In this document: one piece after another, positions 51,627 through 53,517 of the stretch
How the letters are laid out: each line of letters begins with the position of its first letter
Position numbering within the stretch: the stretch's first letter is position 1
NCBI RefSeq assembly: GCF_046614695.1
Contig: NZ_JBKKHQ010000022.1
Span: forward strand, 1-53,517
Reading direction: 5' to 3'
Length of the DNA: 53,517 bases
Source: Pokkaliibacter sp046614695
GTDB lineage: Bacteria; Pseudomonadota; Gammaproteobacteria; Pseudomonadales; Balneatricaceae
Program-made: the position numbers and the translations under genes
Notes under the pieces: model-generated
Seen by the model: the letters and a program-made list of their open reading frames with translations, nothing else
What the model was told of the DNA's origin: nothing
The model's database searches: none

Positions 51627-52797
51627 CTAGAGTCCTCCCCGGGCAAAGACGTGTTTCGTCGTGTGTGGCTCATCGCAGGTTTGCTGCTTATAAAAGCAGT
51701 GGAAAATGTAAAGGTTGTAAATGAGATTGGATTTCAACTGCAATAATTACAGAATTTTTGCACGAAGGGATGAAACCTGTCTCGGGTTTTTTTCACTAAG
51801 GTTCTGCAAGGTGATAAAACTCACATTTTAGTGACAAGGAAAAACGGATGTTTTTGTTGGTGCCGTTATTTAACTCCTGCCTTACCCCATTCTCTGACGC
51901 CGAATCGCAGTCTACTGGCGCGATCTTGGTGACCCGAATGCCCCGCTTTGTTCAAGAAAACTCTCTGCAGTCCGATAACTGACTCAGTCATGTCGCTCTA
52001 GCGTAAATGTACATGAACGATAGAGTGATAATAACCTTCAGCTAATTGGCTGAAAACTCTTCAAATTTTGCTTTTTAGCACGCTTACGGTTTAGTCTGAA
52101 TGCTGGGATAGACGAACGAAAGGGTTTTAAAATCGATTGTTGCAAATAGGTCTTGTGATAGTTTTATTAATGCAACTGTTGTTGTCGTCTTTAGTGAGAT
52201 TTTCCTCTGACCGGAATGACAAAAAAGTATATAAATGCGCTTATTAAAATATCTATTTGCGCGATTCATTACTCAGAGTAAAAAGTCGTTTCAGTAAAAC
52301 TGATTATTTTTTGCGGTTGACATATATAAATTAGATATTTTGCGATGTTTGTCAGGTTTCTTGTAATCATTTAAGAAAAAGTTCTGTAATCAAATTCCTA
52401 CCTGTATGTAATTCTTTTTTTATTTTCATTCTGCAATTCCTACAGTAAAAAATTCCAATTCATGTCTTTTGTGACAGGTGTTTATTTTATCCTGTTTCGG
52501 TTTTTTACCTTTTTATACGTCCCATCTTTGACCTCAATTCTATGATTTATATAAGTTTTTTTATTCATTGATGGGGGTCAATAATTGACGATTTCCTTAC
52601 AAATTTATGAATGTGAGGGAGAGTGTTGCTCTTTCTTTCTGCATTTTTTATATGTTTAAGGGCGCACCACGGAGATAGGGACATCACTATCCCACCCTTA
52701 AATCCAGAAATGTCGGGACTGGCTAACGGATGAACGGGGAGTGGATCACGAATCGAGCATTGCTCAGAAAACTAAAAGTTAACATGAGGATACACTC
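51627..52797. other. Long AT-rich gene-free region between the two-component pair and hrpL
   Basis: A 1.17 kb divergent intergenic region, notably richer in A and T than its surroundings from about 52040 to 52650. No protein with family resemblance was found on either strand. Visible elements are an imperfect dyad (51993-52003 with 52018-52028) and a weak hrp-box-like element near hrpL: GGAGAT (52671-52676), 15 nt, CCACCCT (52692-52698). No GG-N10-GC sigma-54 promoter was found close to hrpL. The region may hold a large regulatory region, a long hrpL leader or a small RNA. Confidence 0.5.
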
Positions 52798-53340
52798 GTG
52801 CAGTTCGCTGATTCCCGAGAGGCTTTCCCTGAGAAAGCTGCCTTAGACCTGGATTTGCTGTTCCGCAGTCAGCAGAAACGACTGACTCACTTTATTGCCA
52901 AAAAAGTGTGGCGCAGCGAAGATGTTGAAGACATTGTGCAGGCAACCTTCCTGGAGGCTGTTCGTTGCCAAGACCGCTTTGCGGGCGCATCCAAACCTGA
53001 GACCTGGTTATTTGGCATTGCAGTTAACCTGGTTCGTAACCACTTTAAACAGCATTACTCACATCCGCAGACGGATGAGATCACTGAAGAGCTAATGGCA
53101 TGTCTGCAAAGCGAGCTGGAAGATAACCCTTCTGAGCTGGTGGAGTATGAGCGCTCTCTGGATCGTACTATCGAAGCCATTGATGCATTGCCTGAAGACA
53201 TGCAGCGTATCTTCAACATGGTCGTTGATGCTGAATACAGCTATCAGGACACGGCAGATCAGGTTGGTGTACCTATCGGCACTATCCGCTCTCGTCTGTC
53301 CCGTGGTCGTCAGCAGCTGAAACGTTGCCTGGGCCTCTGA
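52798..53340 (+). CDS. hrpL: ECF sigma factor HrpL
   Basis: A 180-aa ECF sigma factor closely resembling P. syringae HrpL. Shared blocks in region 2 include DVEDIVQATFLEAVR and SKPETWLFGIAVNLVRNHF. Region 4 has LPEDMQRIFNMVVD and the DNA-binding GVPIGTIRSRLSRGRQQLK. It should recognise the hrp boxes found before hrpJ, hrpQ, hrpF, hrpA and the second AvrE-type gene. The GTG start has GAGGA 8-9 nt upstream. No anti-sigma factor gene is adjacent. HrpL control in Pseudomonas and Erwinia runs through HrpS and sigma-54; neither hrpS nor a clear sigma-54 site is in this window. Confidence 0.94.
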   Translation: MQFADSREAFPEKAALDLDLLFRSQQKRLTHFIAKKVWRSEDVEDIVQATFLEAVRCQDRFAGASKPETWLFGIAVNLVRNHFKQHYSHPQTDEITEELMACLQSELEDNPSELVEYERSLDRTIEAIDALPEDMQRIFNMVVDAEYSYQDTADQVGVPIGTIRSRLSRGRQQLKRCLGL

Positions 53341-53517
53341 GTTATCCACTTTACGATCTGTTTATTACGATGTATCTCCCCTTCTAGGGGATGAGTCCTA
53401 CCGAAATACACCCCCGCCTGGGGGAAAGTAATGTCTTTACGTCATGGGTCTTAGTAGCCTCGTTCCGAGGAGTCTGCCCTTGCTGTCTTTTGCTAACGCA
53501 ATCTCAAACTGAACGCT
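53341..53517 (+). other. Hairpin-rich region downstream of hrpL (possible structured leader)
   Basis: Three compact GC hairpins follow hrpL in about 120 nt: CCCC-TTCTA-GGGG (near 53378-53390), CCCCC-GCCT-GGGGG (near 53411-53424) and CCTCG-TTC-CGAGG (near 53458-53470). None is followed by a T run. They could form a structured 5' leader of a gene beyond the window edge. No match to a riboswitch class was recognised. Confidence 0.4.

Noticed and set aside
52084..52269. 61-aa minus-strand ORF in the AT-rich block
   Set aside because: No ribosome binding site or family resemblance; such ORFs arise by chance in AT-rich DNA.
52600..52797. Sigma-54 promoter before hrpL
   Set aside because: GG and GC pairs are present (for example around 52740-52770) but the spacing is 9 or 12 rather than the required 10 nt, so no canonical site is supported.
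53380..53410. Hammerhead-like core (GGGATGAG...CGAAA)
   Set aside because: Key residues of the CUGAUGA box differ and the required stem II cannot be formed.

Overview
This window comes from a gammaproteobacterium. The left end (1-16.2 kb) is a housekeeping stretch whose rppH - ptsP - lgt - thyA backbone matches the gene order of Escherichia coli and its relatives. Here it is interrupted by two histidine kinase genes and a TauE/SafE permease. The protein sequences suggest a lineage outside Pseudomonas and the Enterobacterales, perhaps an Oceanospirillales-type bacterium. That assignment is inference; no 16S gene is present. Other genes in this part are a FabI-like reductase, a PhoD-like phosphatase, a PcaD-like hydrolase, a tiny YqaE/Pmp3 membrane protein that is easily missed, an HD phosphohydrolase and a HAD phosphatase.

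From about 16.3 kb to the right end lies a nearly complete Hrp1-type (Pseudomonas syringae/Erwinia-type) type III secretion system. Left block, + strand: two giant tandem AvrE/DspE/WtsE-family effectors (1824 and 2143 aa), then the pilus/base operon hrpA - harpin - hrpB - hrcJ - hrpD - hrpE, then a CesT-type chaperone. After two strong terminators comes the - strand operon hrpF-hrpG-hrcC-hrpT-hrpV. A + strand folA (dihydrofolate reductase) sits in the middle of the island. Right block, - strand: hrpJ - hrcV - diguanylate cyclase - hrpQ - hrcN - hrpO - hrpP - hrcQ (unsplit) - hrcR - hrcS - hrcT - hrcU. The far right holds a NarL-type two-component pair (- strand), a 1.17 kb gene-free AT-rich region, and hrpL (+ strand), the ECF sigma factor.

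The regulatory wiring can be read from the DNA. Five hrp boxes (GGAAC[C/T]-N15-[C/T]CACNNA, all with exactly 15 nt spacing) stand before the second AvrE gene, hrpA, hrpF, hrpQ and hrpJ. HrpL made at the right end should therefore switch on the whole island. No HrpR/HrpS enhancer-binding protein and no sigma-54 promoter were found near hrpL, so the adjacent NarL-type pair is the best local candidate for its upstream control.

The most unusual points are: a GGDEF diguanylate cyclase with intact active and inhibitory sites, encoded inside the hrpJ-hrcV transcript; two AvrE-family effectors in tandem with no adjacent chaperone gene; a harpin made of two copies of one module plus a 16-threonine run; folA separated from thyA by half of the T3SS; and a heme-motif histidine kinase that has lost its phospho-acceptor histidine, next to an intact kinase. 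No transposase, integrase, tRNA, rRNA or CRISPR array was seen.
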